A stretch of 64,000 bases of DNA from an uncultured Roseibium sp. Its GTDB lineage: Bacteria; Pseudomonadota; Alphaproteobacteria; Rhizobiales; Stappiaceae. Position numbers and translations under genes: made by a program. The stretch lies in contig NZ_OY769915.1 in NCBI RefSeq assembly GCF_963669205.1, positions 284,001 to 348,000 of the forward strand, written 5' to 3'. The notes beneath the pieces were generated by a model. The model was not told the origin of the DNA. It made no database searches and saw only the letters and a program-made list of their open reading frames with translations. How positions within the stretch are numbered: position 1 is the stretch's first letter; every line of letters starts with the position of its first letter. Below, piece after piece: positions 15,348-23,560 of the stretch.

Positions 15348-16265
15348 TCACCAGTCCGGCCTGGTATAGCTCAGACCGTAGTCTTCGAAGATCTTTGCCA
15401 TCCGTCCGTCCTCGACGGCATAGCGGATGGCGTCATCCACGGCATAGGACAGCGGCCGCCAGTTGTGTCTGACGGCGAGGCCAAGCGTCCAGGAAGATTT
15501 CGCCAGGCCGGGAAAGGGCGGCATGTGGACCGCCAGTTCGTCGGTGAGGGCATGTTCGACCTGTGACAGCGGCGCCATGACGGCCATGACCTCGCCGTTT
15601 GCCAGCGCCGCCATGGCCTCGTCCGTTGTCGGGAACCGCTTCATGTTGGCGACAAGCTGGCCGCGCGCGAAGCTGGAGAGATAGAAATCCGAAATCGTGT
15701 CGTTCTCGACGCCGACCGTGTCGAAACGGAAATAGGCCGGAACAGGCGGGTCTTCCGGATAGGCGTCCTTGCGATAGGCGATCGCCAGCTGCTCATTGTA
15801 ATATTGCCCGTTCAGCACGACCATTTCATTCCGGCAGCCAAGCTCTCGGTCATAGGGAACGTGCAGCATGACGTTGGCTATCTGTCCGCCGATGAGTTTT
15901 CCCCGCCAGACATTGTTGCGCAGATCGCCGTCGACATTTTCGTCCGCTGCCGTTGCAATGAACCGGGCCTCGACGCCGAGATCGGCCGCAATCAGCTTGC
16001 CGATCTCGATATCGACGCCTTTTAGGACGCCGCCTTCCTTATAGGAAAAAGGCGGGAAATCCTCGTAAACCGCTATCTTGATCGTGCCGCGTTCCTGAAT
16101 GTCATCAAGACTCTGGCCGACGATGTCTCGGCCGACATTCTGCGGCCTGCGTTCGGCCTCGTCGCCGAAGCGCACATTCTCGCAGTTCTGCGCAAATGCA
16201 CTTGTCCCGGCCATGCTGAACATGGCCAGGAGCGCGAGTGCGGCTTTTTGCGCAGGTCTGATCAT
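15348..16265 (-). CDS. Quinoprotein-associated periplasmic binding protein (XoxJ/MxaJ-like)
   Basis: A 305-residue secreted protein with signal peptide (cleavage after about residue 25, SAFAQ). The bacterial extracellular solute-binding fold (family 3) is seen in TIKIAVYEDFPPFSYKEGGVLKGVDIEIGKLIAADLG. This is the type found beside PQQ-dependent methanol and ethanol dehydrogenases, where XoxJ is thought to help activate the dehydrogenase rather than import a solute. The start ATG overlaps the stop of the cytochrome gene (TAATG), so it is second in a two-gene operon. It faces the ApbE gene tail to tail. Confidence 0.82.
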   Translation of the reverse strand: MIRPAQKAALALLAMFSMAGTSAFAQNCENVRFGDEAERRPQNVGRDIVGQSLDDIQERGTIKIAVYEDFPPFSYKEGGVLKGVDIEIGKLIAADLGVEARFIATAADENVDGDLRNNVWRGKLIGGQIANVMLHVPYDRELGCRNEMVVLNGQYYNEQLAIAYRKDAYPEDPPVPAYFRFDTVGVENDTISDFYLSSFARGQLVANMKRFPTTDEAMAALANGEVMAVMAPLSQVEHALTDELAVHMPPFPGLAKSSWTLGLAVRHNWRPLSYAVDDAIRYAVEDGRMAKIFEDYGLSYTRPDW

Positions 16266-16987
16266 TATTGGGCGGCCGACAGTCCGATCGTCAGTATCTC
16301 TGCAGTCTTCTTCAGACTTTCATCGGACCCGTCCAATTGCAACACCGCACGCGAGGCAACGGAATCGGCTTTCGGCGCACCGGATCCCGTTTCCAGCGAA
16401 TCGGCGATTTCCGACATTTCAGTTCGAAGCGGTGCAACGGTGTTTTCCGCGTCCGCTGCCGAAGTCGTGTCCGCCAGTTCCTTGATCTGGTCACGTATCG
16501 CTTTCAGCCGCTCCGAATGCGGGTCGAGCGCGCCCTCGTCCGGCCGTGTCTCAACATAGGTCCGGATGGCCCAGGCAGCCTCCTGGCCCAGCAATTCGCC
16601 AAAGGCCGGCATCTTGGTGATGCCGTTCTGCGTGTAACCTTGCTGGTAGCGTTCGAGGTACCATTCGTCACCGTAGTCATCGGCTTCGAGATAGCGCAGA
16701 TCGGGTGCAAGCCCGCCGGAGATCACTTCCAGACCGTGGCAACGCGCGCAGTTCTGGTTGTAGCCGGATGCGCCAACCTTGATCGCGAGCGCCCAGAATT
16801 CACTGTCGGGATCGCGCCAGGGATTTTCGGCAAGCCACTCCTCGCCGAGATCGGGAAGGCCTGCCGTGTCGACGGCCTGCGGGGCGACATCGCCGTGCGC
16901 TTCCACCCGGCCCATCGGATCGAGCGAGGTCAGGGAAAGGGCGGTTCCGGCCGCAAAGATGCCGAGCAAGCATTTGCGCAAATTCAT
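16265..16987 (-). CDS. c-type cytochrome (PedF/XoxG-like electron acceptor of PQQ alcohol dehydrogenase)
   Basis: A 240-residue secreted monohaem cytochrome: signal peptide at the N-terminus, haem motif CARCH (about residue 79), and a downstream Met ligand in ITKMPAFG. The segment SGGLAPDLRYLEADDYGDEWYL resembles cytochrome c-550 of PQQ ethanol oxidation clusters. It should take electrons from the PQQ dehydrogenase in the periplasm. ATG at 16987 follows a strong GGGAGGAGAG site; the frame opens further upstream without a good site. Odd: about 85 residues after the haem domain form an acidic, helix-prone tail (KAIRDQIKELADTTSAADAE...) not needed for a class I cytochrome. Confidence 0.82.
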   Translation of the reverse strand: MNLRKCLLGIFAAGTALSLTSLDPMGRVEAHGDVAPQAVDTAGLPDLGEEWLAENPWRDPDSEFWALAIKVGASGYNQNCARCHGLEVISGGLAPDLRYLEADDYGDEWYLERYQQGYTQNGITKMPAFGELLGQEAAWAIRTYVETRPDEGALDPHSERLKAIRDQIKELADTTSAADAENTVAPLRTEMSEIADSLETGSGAPKADSVASRAVLQLDGSDESLKKTAEILTIGLSAAQ

Positions 16988-17151
16988 GAGTTCTCTCCTC
17001 CCGAGATCATCGCGGTTAGATACGCACAGCTCTTCCGAAGGCGCTATTGTACCAAGGGACAAGTCCCGTTTCCTTGCCCTTCGGACAGTCTTCAGACTAA
17101 CCTTTGAACAAGTAGAAGATCGCGTGTATTCGGAGTGCCGGGAACCGTCTT

Positions 17152-18324
17152 ATGGTCGTCAGGACGATTGCGAATTATTTAGTAATATTATGGATTTGTT
17201 GCAGTGCGGCATATGCTGAAGTCGCGGTGACTATTGGATATCTTGAAAAGGTTGAACCGCAGCCGCCGGTGCTTTCCAATCTCGATCCGGTGCCCGAAGA
17301 CGAAGGTCTGGCGGGGGCGGAGGTTGGCCTAAAGGACAATGCGACGACCGGCCGGTTCCTCAAGCAGATTTACAGCCTGGAAACGAGGATCGTGGAAGAG
17401 GATGGCGATTTCCTCGCAGCGGCGAGCGAGCTGCTTGCCGTCACCCCATTCATCATCGTCAAGGCGCCGGGAGAGGACCTGCTCGCGCTGGCAGACCTGC
17501 CCGAAGCAGGCGCGGCGGTTCTCTTCAACGCCGGGTCGCCGGACATCGGCCTGAGAGATGCATCCTGCCGTGCCAACGTTCTTCACACGCTGCCCTCGCG
17601 TGCGATGCTGACGGATGCACTGGCCCAGTTCGGTGTCCGCAGGAAATGGGTGGATTGGGTCGTGCTTGCCGGCCCCAATCCGAAGGATCAGGCCTTCGCC
17701 AAGGCGCTTGAAGCCTCCGCTCAGAAGTTCGGGATCAGGATCCGCGCAAGCAAGATCTGGGATGTCGATGCCGACATGCGCCGCACCGCCTTTCAGGAAC
17801 TGCCCCTGTTCACGCAGGATTTCCCCGAGCATCATTTGCTTGTCGTTGCCGACGAGACCGATGACTTTGGCCGCTATGTGCCCTTCAATGCCTGGCAGCC
17901 GCGTCCTGTGGCGGGCACGGAAGGACTGGTTCCGGCCGCCTGGGACCGTACGGTAGAGCAATGGGGCGCCGCCCAGCTTCAGAACCGCTTCCAGGAGACG
18001 GCGGACAGGCCGATGCGGCCCGTGGACTATGCCGCCTGGGCGGCCGTGCGCGCCATCGGCGAAGCCGTGACGCGGACCAATCAGGCCGAAGCCGCCGCAA
18101 TCCGCGACTACCTGTTGTCGGAAGATTTCGAACTTGCCGGATTCAAGGGCCGGCCTCAGACCTTCCGGACGTGGAACGGGCAGATGCGCCAGCCGATCTC
18201 CCTGACGCATCCCCGGGCGGTCGTGGCCCAGGCTCCGTTCGAAGGGTTCCTGCATCAAAGAACCGAGCTCGATACGCTCGGAATAGACGAGGCGGAAAGC
18301 GCCTGCACCGCATTCAGGGAGTAA
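17152..18324 (+). CDS. PQQ alcohol dehydrogenase-associated ABC-type substrate-binding protein (PedC-like)
   Basis: A 390-residue secreted protein (signal helix in the first 22 residues, ending CSAAYA). The periplasmic binding protein type I fold resembles branched-chain amino acid receptors: LFNAGSPDIGLRDASCRANVLHTLPSRAMLTDALAQFGVRRKWVDWVVLAG. Proteins of this family occur only with PQQ alcohol dehydrogenase loci, together with a beta-propeller protein and an ABC ATPase/permease. In Pseudomonas putida the corresponding PedA1A2BC system is needed for growth at low lanthanide supply. It is first of a tight operon running to 21280 and divergent from the cytochrome gene. Confidence 0.82.
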   Translation: MVVRTIANYLVILWICCSAAYAEVAVTIGYLEKVEPQPPVLSNLDPVPEDEGLAGAEVGLKDNATTGRFLKQIYSLETRIVEEDGDFLAAASELLAVTPFIIVKAPGEDLLALADLPEAGAAVLFNAGSPDIGLRDASCRANVLHTLPSRAMLTDALAQFGVRRKWVDWVVLAGPNPKDQAFAKALEASAQKFGIRIRASKIWDVDADMRRTAFQELPLFTQDFPEHHLLVVADETDDFGRYVPFNAWQPRPVAGTEGLVPAAWDRTVEQWGAAQLQNRFQETADRPMRPVDYAAWAAVRAIGEAVTRTNQAEAAAIRDYLLSEDFELAGFKGRPQTFRTWNGQMRQPISLTHPRAVVAQAPFEGFLHQRTELDTLGIDEAESACTAFRE

Positions 18325-18327
18325 ACC

Positions 18328-19299
18328 ATGCGTACGTACTTGACGGTTGCCGGGCTTGCGCTCGGTCTGGGACTGTCTGCCGCCGCAGCGGATGAGATCT
18401 GGGTCTCCAACGAAAAGGACGACACCATCAGCGTGATCGATATCGACACGCTCGAGGTCGTCCGGACGATCGAGGTGGGGGAGCGTCCGCGCGGGATCAC
18501 CTTCGCCATCGACCATTCGGTCCTTTACCTGTGCGCGTCCGACAGCGACACGGTCCAGGTGATCGATCCGGAAACAGGCAAGGTCCTGCACGAACTGCCG
18601 TCTGGCGAGGATCCCGAACAGTTCGTCCTGCACCCGGACAACAGGCATCTTTATATCGCCAACGAGGATGATGCGATCACGACCGTGGTCGATACCGAAA
18701 CCCGCAAGGTCATCGCGCAGATCGACGTCGGCATCGAGCCTGAAGGCATGGCGGTTTCGCCGGACGGCAAGATCGCGATCACCACCTCCGAAACCACCAA
18801 CATGGCGCACTGGATCGATACGGACACGCAGGAGCTGTTCGCCAACACGATTGTCGATCAGCGTCCACGCCACGCCGAATTCACCCATGACGGATCGGAG
18901 CTGTGGGTCAGTTCGGAAATCGGCGGCACGATCACCGTTTTCGACCGGGAAAGCCAGACGGAAAAGGCCAAGATCAATTTCGAGATCCAGGGCATTCACC
19001 CCGACCGGGTGCAGCCGGTCGGTTTCGAGATGACCAGGGACGGCAAACATGTCTTCGTGGCGCTCGGACCGTCGAACCACATCGCCGTCGTCGATCCGAA
19101 AACCTATGAGGTCACCGATTACATCCTGGTGGGCCGCCGGGTCTGGCACATTGCGTTCAACGGCGATGAAAGCCTGCTCTTTTCGACGAATGGAGTCTCC
19201 GGAGACGTGACCGTGATCGACGTCGCGGAGCTGGCTCCCGTCAAGACGATCAAGGTCGGGCGCTTCCCGTGGGGCGCGGCGTACCGGCCGACGAATTAA
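18328..19299 (+). CDS. PQQ-dependent catabolism-associated YVTN beta-propeller protein
   Basis: A 323-residue secreted beta-propeller (signal peptide MRTYLTVAGLALGLGLSAAAA). About seven repeats of the YVTN type are visible: ISVIDIDTLEVVRTIEVGERPRGI, VQVIDPETGKVLHELPSGEDPEQ, ITTVVDTETRKVIAQIDVGIEPEG, and so on to VTVIDVAELAPVKTIKVGRFPWG. This family accompanies PQQ alcohol oxidation clusters; its molecular role is unknown, possibly holding or sensing a periplasmic partner. It starts three bases after the binding-protein gene. Confidence 0.85.
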   Translation: MRTYLTVAGLALGLGLSAAAADEIWVSNEKDDTISVIDIDTLEVVRTIEVGERPRGITFAIDHSVLYLCASDSDTVQVIDPETGKVLHELPSGEDPEQFVLHPDNRHLYIANEDDAITTVVDTETRKVIAQIDVGIEPEGMAVSPDGKIAITTSETTNMAHWIDTDTQELFANTIVDQRPRHAEFTHDGSELWVSSEIGGTITVFDRESQTEKAKINFEIQGIHPDRVQPVGFEMTRDGKHVFVALGPSNHIAVVDPKTYEVTDYILVGRRVWHIAFNGDESLLFSTNGVSGDVTVIDVAELAPVKTIKVGRFPWGAAYRPTN

Positions 19300-19317
19300 T
19301 TGAACCGGGAGGAAACC

Positions 19318-19773
19318 ATGAAATTCTTGCTTGCCTGCGTCACCGCCTTCGCGCTCGTGTCCGCTCCGGCTGTCGCCGATGGAGATGATGACGACGACGA
19401 TGCACCGGCCTTCGGAGCCGCCGGGATCATGTCGCGAGACAACCGCGAGGATCTTCCACCCCTGACCTTGTCCGCAGGAACACCGCTCAATGAAAGCGGC
19501 ACTTTGGACCTGAAATCGGGAACCTACTACGAGATCGAGATCGAGGCCGATGGCAGTCAGGAACTGGCCCTGGCGGGCGCTGATTTCTTCAGGGCGATCT
19601 GGATCGACGAGATCGTCATTGAGGGTATCGAAATTCGCCCGCTTGGCGTCGACAGTCTTGAATTCGACGAAGCCGGAACGGTTGAAATCAGTTTTCTTGC
19701 AATCAAGCCCGGAACCTTCCATTTTGGCGTTCCCGGCAGCGACCTGCAGAAACTGGAGATCACCATCAAGTGA
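19318..19773 (+). CDS. Small secreted Asp-rich, cupredoxin-like protein of the PQQ/ABC operon
   Basis: A 151-residue protein with signal peptide (cleaved near SAPAVA) and a mature N-terminus that opens with one Gly and six to seven Asp residues (DGDDDDDDAPAF). The remainder is beta-rich: SGTYYEIEIEADGSQELALAGADFF ... GIEIRPLGV ... GTFHFGVPGSDLQKLEITIK, resembling a cupredoxin-like domain but without a visible Cys/His/Met copper site. ATG follows GGGAGG. It sits where other clusters carry a CxxCW-motif protein, and its stop overlaps the ABC ATPase start. The acidic patch suggests binding of a multivalent metal ion, possibly a lanthanide; this is inference. Confidence 0.75.
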   Translation: MKFLLACVTAFALVSAPAVADGDDDDDDAPAFGAAGIMSRDNREDLPPLTLSAGTPLNESGTLDLKSGTYYEIEIEADGSQELALAGADFFRAIWIDEIVIEGIEIRPLGVDSLEFDEAGTVEISFLAIKPGTFHFGVPGSDLQKLEITIK

Positions 19774-20492
19774 CAGCGCGCCTGAGCGTTCAGGGCATCA
19801 CGCATTCCTACGGAAAGAAAGCGGCGCTGAGCAACGTCGGCTTCTCTCTGGGAGAGGGGACTTTTTGTGCTCTTCTCGGCCCCAACGGCGCAGGGAAAAG
19901 CACGCTTTTTTCGATCCTGACACGCCTTTTCGTGCCTGACGCGGGCGATGTCAGCTTGGACGGGCACTCCCTGTCGCGCGCGCCGCGAAAAGCCCTGGCG
20001 CAAATCGGCGTCGTCTTCCAGCAGCCGACCCTCGATCTGGATCTGACCGTCGGGCGCAACCTGAAATATTTCGCGGCGCTCCACGGAATTTCGGGTGCGC
20101 TTGCCGACAGGCGCATCCAGGCCGTGCTGGAGCGGGTCAGCATGAGCGAGCGGATGAACGAGAAGGTCCGGGCACTCAACGGAGGGCACCGGCGCCGCAT
20201 GGAAATCGCCCGCGCGCTGATTCACGAACCCAAGGTGTTGTTGCTGGACGAACCGACCGTCGGACTGGACGCTGCGACCAGACAGGCGATTACCGGACAT
20301 GTTCACGACCTGGCAGAGGAGCAGGGCCTGAGCGTTCTTTGGGCGACGCATCTCGTGGACGAAGTCCGGGATCACGACCGCCTTGTCGTTTTGCACAAGG
20401 GTGTTGTTCTTGCCGATGGCCATGCTGCCGACATCGCCGCAGGCGTGTCCTTGCAGTCGCGGTTCCTGGACATGACGGGAGGCGTCGAATGA
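19770..20492 (+). CDS. ABC transporter ATP-binding protein, PQQ alcohol dehydrogenase system (PedA-like)
   Basis: A 240-residue ATPase. Walker A is GPNGAGKST (about residue 38), Walker B VLLLDEPTVGLD (about 155), and the H-loop ATHLVD follows. The signature sequence is unusual, LNGGHRRRMEIARAL, with Asn in place of the common Ser of LSGGQ. The GTG start overlaps the upstream stop by four bases, and its own stop overlaps the permease start by four bases, so the set is one coupled operon. It pairs with the permease encoded next. Confidence 0.88.
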   Translation: MTARLSVQGITHSYGKKAALSNVGFSLGEGTFCALLGPNGAGKSTLFSILTRLFVPDAGDVSLDGHSLSRAPRKALAQIGVVFQQPTLDLDLTVGRNLKYFAALHGISGALADRRIQAVLERVSMSERMNEKVRALNGGHRRRMEIARALIHEPKVLLLDEPTVGLDAATRQAITGHVHDLAEEQGLSVLWATHLVDEVRDHDRLVVLHKGVVLADGHAADIAAGVSLQSRFLDMTGGVE

Positions 20493-21280
20493 AAGCGGCG
20501 CTGATCTGCCTCGTCGCCATCGTGCATCGGGAAGCGTCGAGATTTGTGTCTCAGCGGGGCCGTTTTCTGGCGGCGATCGTCCGGCCGCTCGTCTGGCTGA
20601 TCGTGTTCGCTGCCGGGTTCCGCGCGGCACTTGGATTGTCGATCCAGCCGCCCTATCAGACCTACATTACCTACGAGGTCTATATCGTTCCAGGCCTGTG
20701 CGGCATGATCCAGCTGTTCTCCGGAATGCAATCATCCCTCAGCCTCGTCTACGACCGCGAGATGGGATCGATGCGCCTGCTCCTGACCAGTCCGATCCCG
20801 CGCTGGTGGCTGCTCTTCTGCAAGCTTTTCGCCAGCACCGCCATATCGATCTTTCAGGTCTATACCTTTCTGGCGATCGCCGCGCTGACGGGCATAGATT
20901 TTTCATTTGCCGGATATGTCGCGGTCCTGCCTGCGCTGATCCTGAACGGGCTGATGCTGGGTGCGCTCGGGCTTCTGCTGTCCAGCACCATCAACCAGCT
21001 GGAAAACTTTGCCGGGGTGATGAACTTCGTCATCTTCCCGATGTTCTTCCTGTCGACGGCACTCTATCCGCTCTGGAAGATGGCGGAGGCTTCGCCGTTG
21101 CTGAGGGACATCTGCGCCTTCAACCCGTTCTCCCATGGCGTCGAACTGATCCGCTTTGCGCTTTACGGCCAGTTCAACGGCATGGCGCTCGTCTGGGTTC
21201 TGCTCGCCTTCGCCGTGTTTCTCGGGTTGAGCATTTTGGGGTATGATCCGGCACGCGGTATCGTTCGGCGCAAGGCATGA
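20489..21280 (+). CDS. ABC-2 type permease, PQQ alcohol dehydrogenase system (PedA-like)
   Basis: A 263-residue membrane protein of the ABC-2 family with six hydrophobic segments. The pattern SRFVSQRGRFLAAIVRPLVWLIVFAAGF, PGLCGMIQLFSGMQSSLSLVYDREMGSMRLLLTSPI and VIFPMFFLSTALYPLWKM is typical of this family. It overlaps the ATPase gene by four bases. With the receptor, propeller and ATPase it forms the PedA1A2BC-like assembly; direction of transport is not settled by sequence, as ABC-2 permeases are often exporters. Confidence 0.87.
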   Translation: MKAALICLVAIVHREASRFVSQRGRFLAAIVRPLVWLIVFAAGFRAALGLSIQPPYQTYITYEVYIVPGLCGMIQLFSGMQSSLSLVYDREMGSMRLLLTSPIPRWWLLFCKLFASTAISIFQVYTFLAIAALTGIDFSFAGYVAVLPALILNGLMLGALGLLLSSTINQLENFAGVMNFVIFPMFFLSTALYPLWKMAEASPLLRDICAFNPFSHGVELIRFALYGQFNGMALVWVLLAFAVFLGLSILGYDPARGIVRRKA

Positions 21281-21318
21281 GCGCATTGGGCATGGTTTGA
21301 AAACATGGAGGCCCGGAC

Positions 21319-21867
21319 ATGAAACCGGTTTTTGTTACGGCTTTGCTTGCGGCGGGATGTCTCGCTCAGGTGGCGCAGGCTGAAGAAATCGACAGCGGCG
21401 GTACGCTCAATCCTGATGAAATGAGCCTGAACAAGTCGCTTTCCCGGGCGCTTGAGGGGGATGTCGACATGGTCGTCTGTGCGCAGGGCTACCTGATGAC
21501 CAAGAAGGGTGACCACGAAGCCGCGCGCAAACTTTTCCGGAACTGTGCCGACAAGGGCTGGACGGGAACAATGACCTGGATGGCCTACATGGACCAGAAT
21601 GGTCTCGGGCAGGACGAAGATCCGGAAGCGGCGGCCGCGTGGGACAGGAAGGCTGCGGAAGCGGGCGATCCGGTTGGCGAATTCAACTATGGCCTCGACC
21701 TGCTGCGCGGATACGGTGTCGAGCAGAACATGGATCTCGGCAGGGAGTTTATCGACCGCTCGGCCGAACAGGGGTTCAAGACGGCCGAAGAACTTCGCAG
21801 CAACGGCTACGACTGGAAGAGCGTGACACCGGATTCAGACGAATGGAAATTCCAGAGGATCTACTAG
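21319..21867 (+). CDS. Secreted Sel1-like repeat protein
   Basis: A 182-residue protein with signal peptide (MKPVFVTALLAAGCLAQVAQA). Three Sel1-type alpha-helical repeats follow: DHEAARKLFRNCADKGWTGTMTWMAYMDQNGLG, DPEAAAAWDRKAAEAGDPVGEFNYGLDLLRGYGV and MDLGREFIDRSAEQGFKTAEELRSNGYD. Such repeats mediate protein contacts. It is 38 bases after the ABC permease and probably the last gene of that operon. The stop codon directly abuts the left end of a MITE-like element, so the natural 3' end may have been altered. Confidence 0.78.
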   Translation: MKPVFVTALLAAGCLAQVAQAEEIDSGGTLNPDEMSLNKSLSRALEGDVDMVVCAQGYLMTKKGDHEAARKLFRNCADKGWTGTMTWMAYMDQNGLGQDEDPEAAAAWDRKAAEAGDPVGEFNYGLDLLRGYGVEQNMDLGREFIDRSAEQGFKTAEELRSNGYDWKSVTPDSDEWKFQRIY

Positions 21868-22129
21868 AGCATCGGGCGACAAGTCTGCATCATTTGATGT
21901 TGGAAAGCAGTTCATTCGGCAAGGCGCGTCGCGCAGAGCGATGCGGTTCATCGGGCAAGCGGCGCAACGCTGCCGATGGGCTGCTTTCCATCACCCGAAG
22001 GGCCGGTCTCCTTTGCCCGCTGACATCGTTGGATTGCACTTGTGGTGGGAAACACCGCGGCGCGCAATCCGCCTCCTCAGCAGACAAAGGAGATTCGGTC
22101 AAGTGGTGCACACTTATCGCCCGATGCTC
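21867..22129. mobile_element. MITE-like element with ~30-bp imperfect terminal inverted repeats
   Basis: The left end GAGCATCGGGCGACAAGT is matched, inverted, by the right end ACTTATCGCCCGATGCTC (22112-22129). Pairing extends inward to about 30 bases with four or so mismatches. The 263-base interior has no credible gene; an 89-codon reverse frame inside resembles nothing. Size, long terminal repeats and absence of a transposase fit a miniature inverted-repeat element. No clear target duplication is seen. It lies between the Sel1 gene and the DUF4269 gene and fills the 301-base gap there. Confidence 0.6.
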
Positions 22130-22168
22130 CAGGATCCCGGTGTTCCTGTCATTTGGCAAACAGTGGCG

Positions 22169-22684
22169 ATGAAACCGTTCTACGTTGATGTTGTCGCCAA
22201 GCTAGATCTGCTCCACCTGCTTGCGGAGTTCGATCCGATCGTCATCGGAACACCGCCTCTTGGTATCGCGACGGCCACGAGCGACATTGACGTTGCCTGT
22301 TCCGCGCCAGATCTCGGCAGGTTCGATCACGCTGTGCGCAGCGCATTCGGAGCGATGAAATTCTTTTCGATCCGGACTGCGGATCATCTGCCCGACCCGG
22401 CGGCCATCGCATCGTTTTTTGCCTGCGGATGGGAAATCGAGATTTTCTGCCAGAAAACCGCGACAGAAAAACAATGGGGCGTTCGCCATTTTCGCGTCGA
22501 GGAAAGGCTTTTGGCACTGCAGCCACGGTTGCGCCAGCAGATCATCAGCCTGAAGCGGGGCGGTATGAAGACGGAGCCTGCATTCGCGAGAGTTCTCGGT
22601 CTGACCGGAGATCCCTACGAGGCAATCCTTCATCTCGAAGGGCTCTCCGATGAGCGGCTTCTGGAATTGCTCGACGGAGGTTGA
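22169..22684 (+). CDS. DUF4269-family protein (nucleotidyltransferase-like)
   Basis: A 171-residue protein. The segment VIGTPPLGIATATSDIDVACSAPD fits the DUF4269 signature, which resembles a nucleotidyltransferase active site (Gly-Thr/Ser ... Asp-x-Asp, here SDIDVAC). The later EIEIFCQ may supply the third acidic residue. The C-terminal half is helical (ERLLALQPRLRQQIISLKRGGMKTEPAF). ATG at 22169 is preferred; the frame is open upstream through the MITE-like element, so a fused longer form is possible but unlikely. It has no evident tie to alcohol oxidation. Confidence 0.65.
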   Translation: MKPFYVDVVAKLDLLHLLAEFDPIVIGTPPLGIATATSDIDVACSAPDLGRFDHAVRSAFGAMKFFSIRTADHLPDPAAIASFFACGWEIEIFCQKTATEKQWGVRHFRVEERLLALQPRLRQQIISLKRGGMKTEPAFARVLGLTGDPYEAILHLEGLSDERLLELLDGG

Positions 22685-23560
22685 TTAGTTCGCAAGCGCT
22701 GCTGCGCTGGCACTGTCCGGCTCCCTGGATTTCGAACCATGGACCCCGGGATTTAGCCTGTAGCGTTGAAGCGCAAGGTCCAGCGCATTGTCGATCCAGC
22801 CCTTTGGAACGATATGGCCGCGGTCATGCACGCACAGCATCACCTCCTTGCCACTCTGACAGCTGTTTGACCACGTCCGGCAGTCATGCCCGTTGACGAT
22901 CTCGCTTTTGTCGGGTCCGGCAGCACACAGATTGGTGCGGCGCCACAGGTCGACGGCAACATTGGGGTCACCGTCCTGCCCACGCGGCATTTTCATGACA
23001 TTGTCCTTGAAGCCGTGTACATGCATGACATTCACAGGCCCGGTCGGGCAACTGATCGCGTCCTGTCTGTAAAGCGTACCGGCCGCAGGCAGGATGCCCG
23101 CGATCAGATCGCCGGCATCGCAAGCGACACGCCAGGCCATCGCGGAGCCGTAGGAAAATCCTGTCGCGTAGATCCGGTTTCCGTCGATCGGGAAGCGTTT
23201 GGCAACGTCTTCCAGAACGGCGCGGACAAAGGGCACGTCCCGATTGTCCCGCTCCCAGAAATCCCAGGTCCGGTGCAGTCCTTCCGGTGCGACCAGCAGG
23301 GCGCCGTTGCCGTCAATGGCATTCAGCACCTTCGGGTTCTTGAGCGGATGTTTGGAATCGCGTTTCCATCCGTGAAAGTGGATCAGGACGGGCAGGGGTT
23401 CCTTACCGTCCCATCCTTCCGGCGCTTTGGCGCGGTAGACCCGTTCGCCGACGCTGCAGGCTTCGTCGAGGCCGCATGGCATGGTGTCGGCGGTTGCGAT
23501 CAGGGTGGCAGAAGCACCGGCGAGGACAAACAGGATGGCAAAAAGCGCCGTGGATTTCAT
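22685..23560 (-). CDS. Secreted alpha/beta hydrolase (PHB depolymerase/LpqC-like esterase)
   Basis: A 291-residue protein with signal peptide (MKSTALFAILFVLAGASATLIATA). The catalytic nucleophile elbow is GFSYGSAMAWRVA (Ser near residue 153); an oxyanion region LIHFHGWKRD precedes it, and a Cys-rich C-terminal part (CRTWSNSCQSGKEVMLCVHDRGHIVPKGW) supplies the likely His in the DRGH segment. It fits the polyhydroxybutyrate depolymerase/feruloyl-esterase-like family. It is convergent with DUF4269 with zero bases between. The substrate is unknown; hydrolases of this class recur beside PQQ alcohol dehydrogenases, perhaps releasing alcohols from esters. Confidence 0.78.
   Translation of the reverse strand: MKSTALFAILFVLAGASATLIATADTMPCGLDEACSVGERVYRAKAPEGWDGKEPLPVLIHFHGWKRDSKHPLKNPKVLNAIDGNGALLVAPEGLHRTWDFWERDNRDVPFVRAVLEDVAKRFPIDGNRIYATGFSYGSAMAWRVACDAGDLIAGILPAAGTLYRQDAISCPTGPVNVMHVHGFKDNVMKMPRGQDGDPNVAVDLWRRTNLCAAGPDKSEIVNGHDCRTWSNSCQSGKEVMLCVHDRGHIVPKGWIDNALDLALQRYRLNPGVHGSKSREPDSASAAALAN

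Noticed and set aside
21890..22159. An 89-codon reverse frame within the first MITE-like element
   Set aside because: Low complexity, overlaps the terminal repeats and resembles no transposase.
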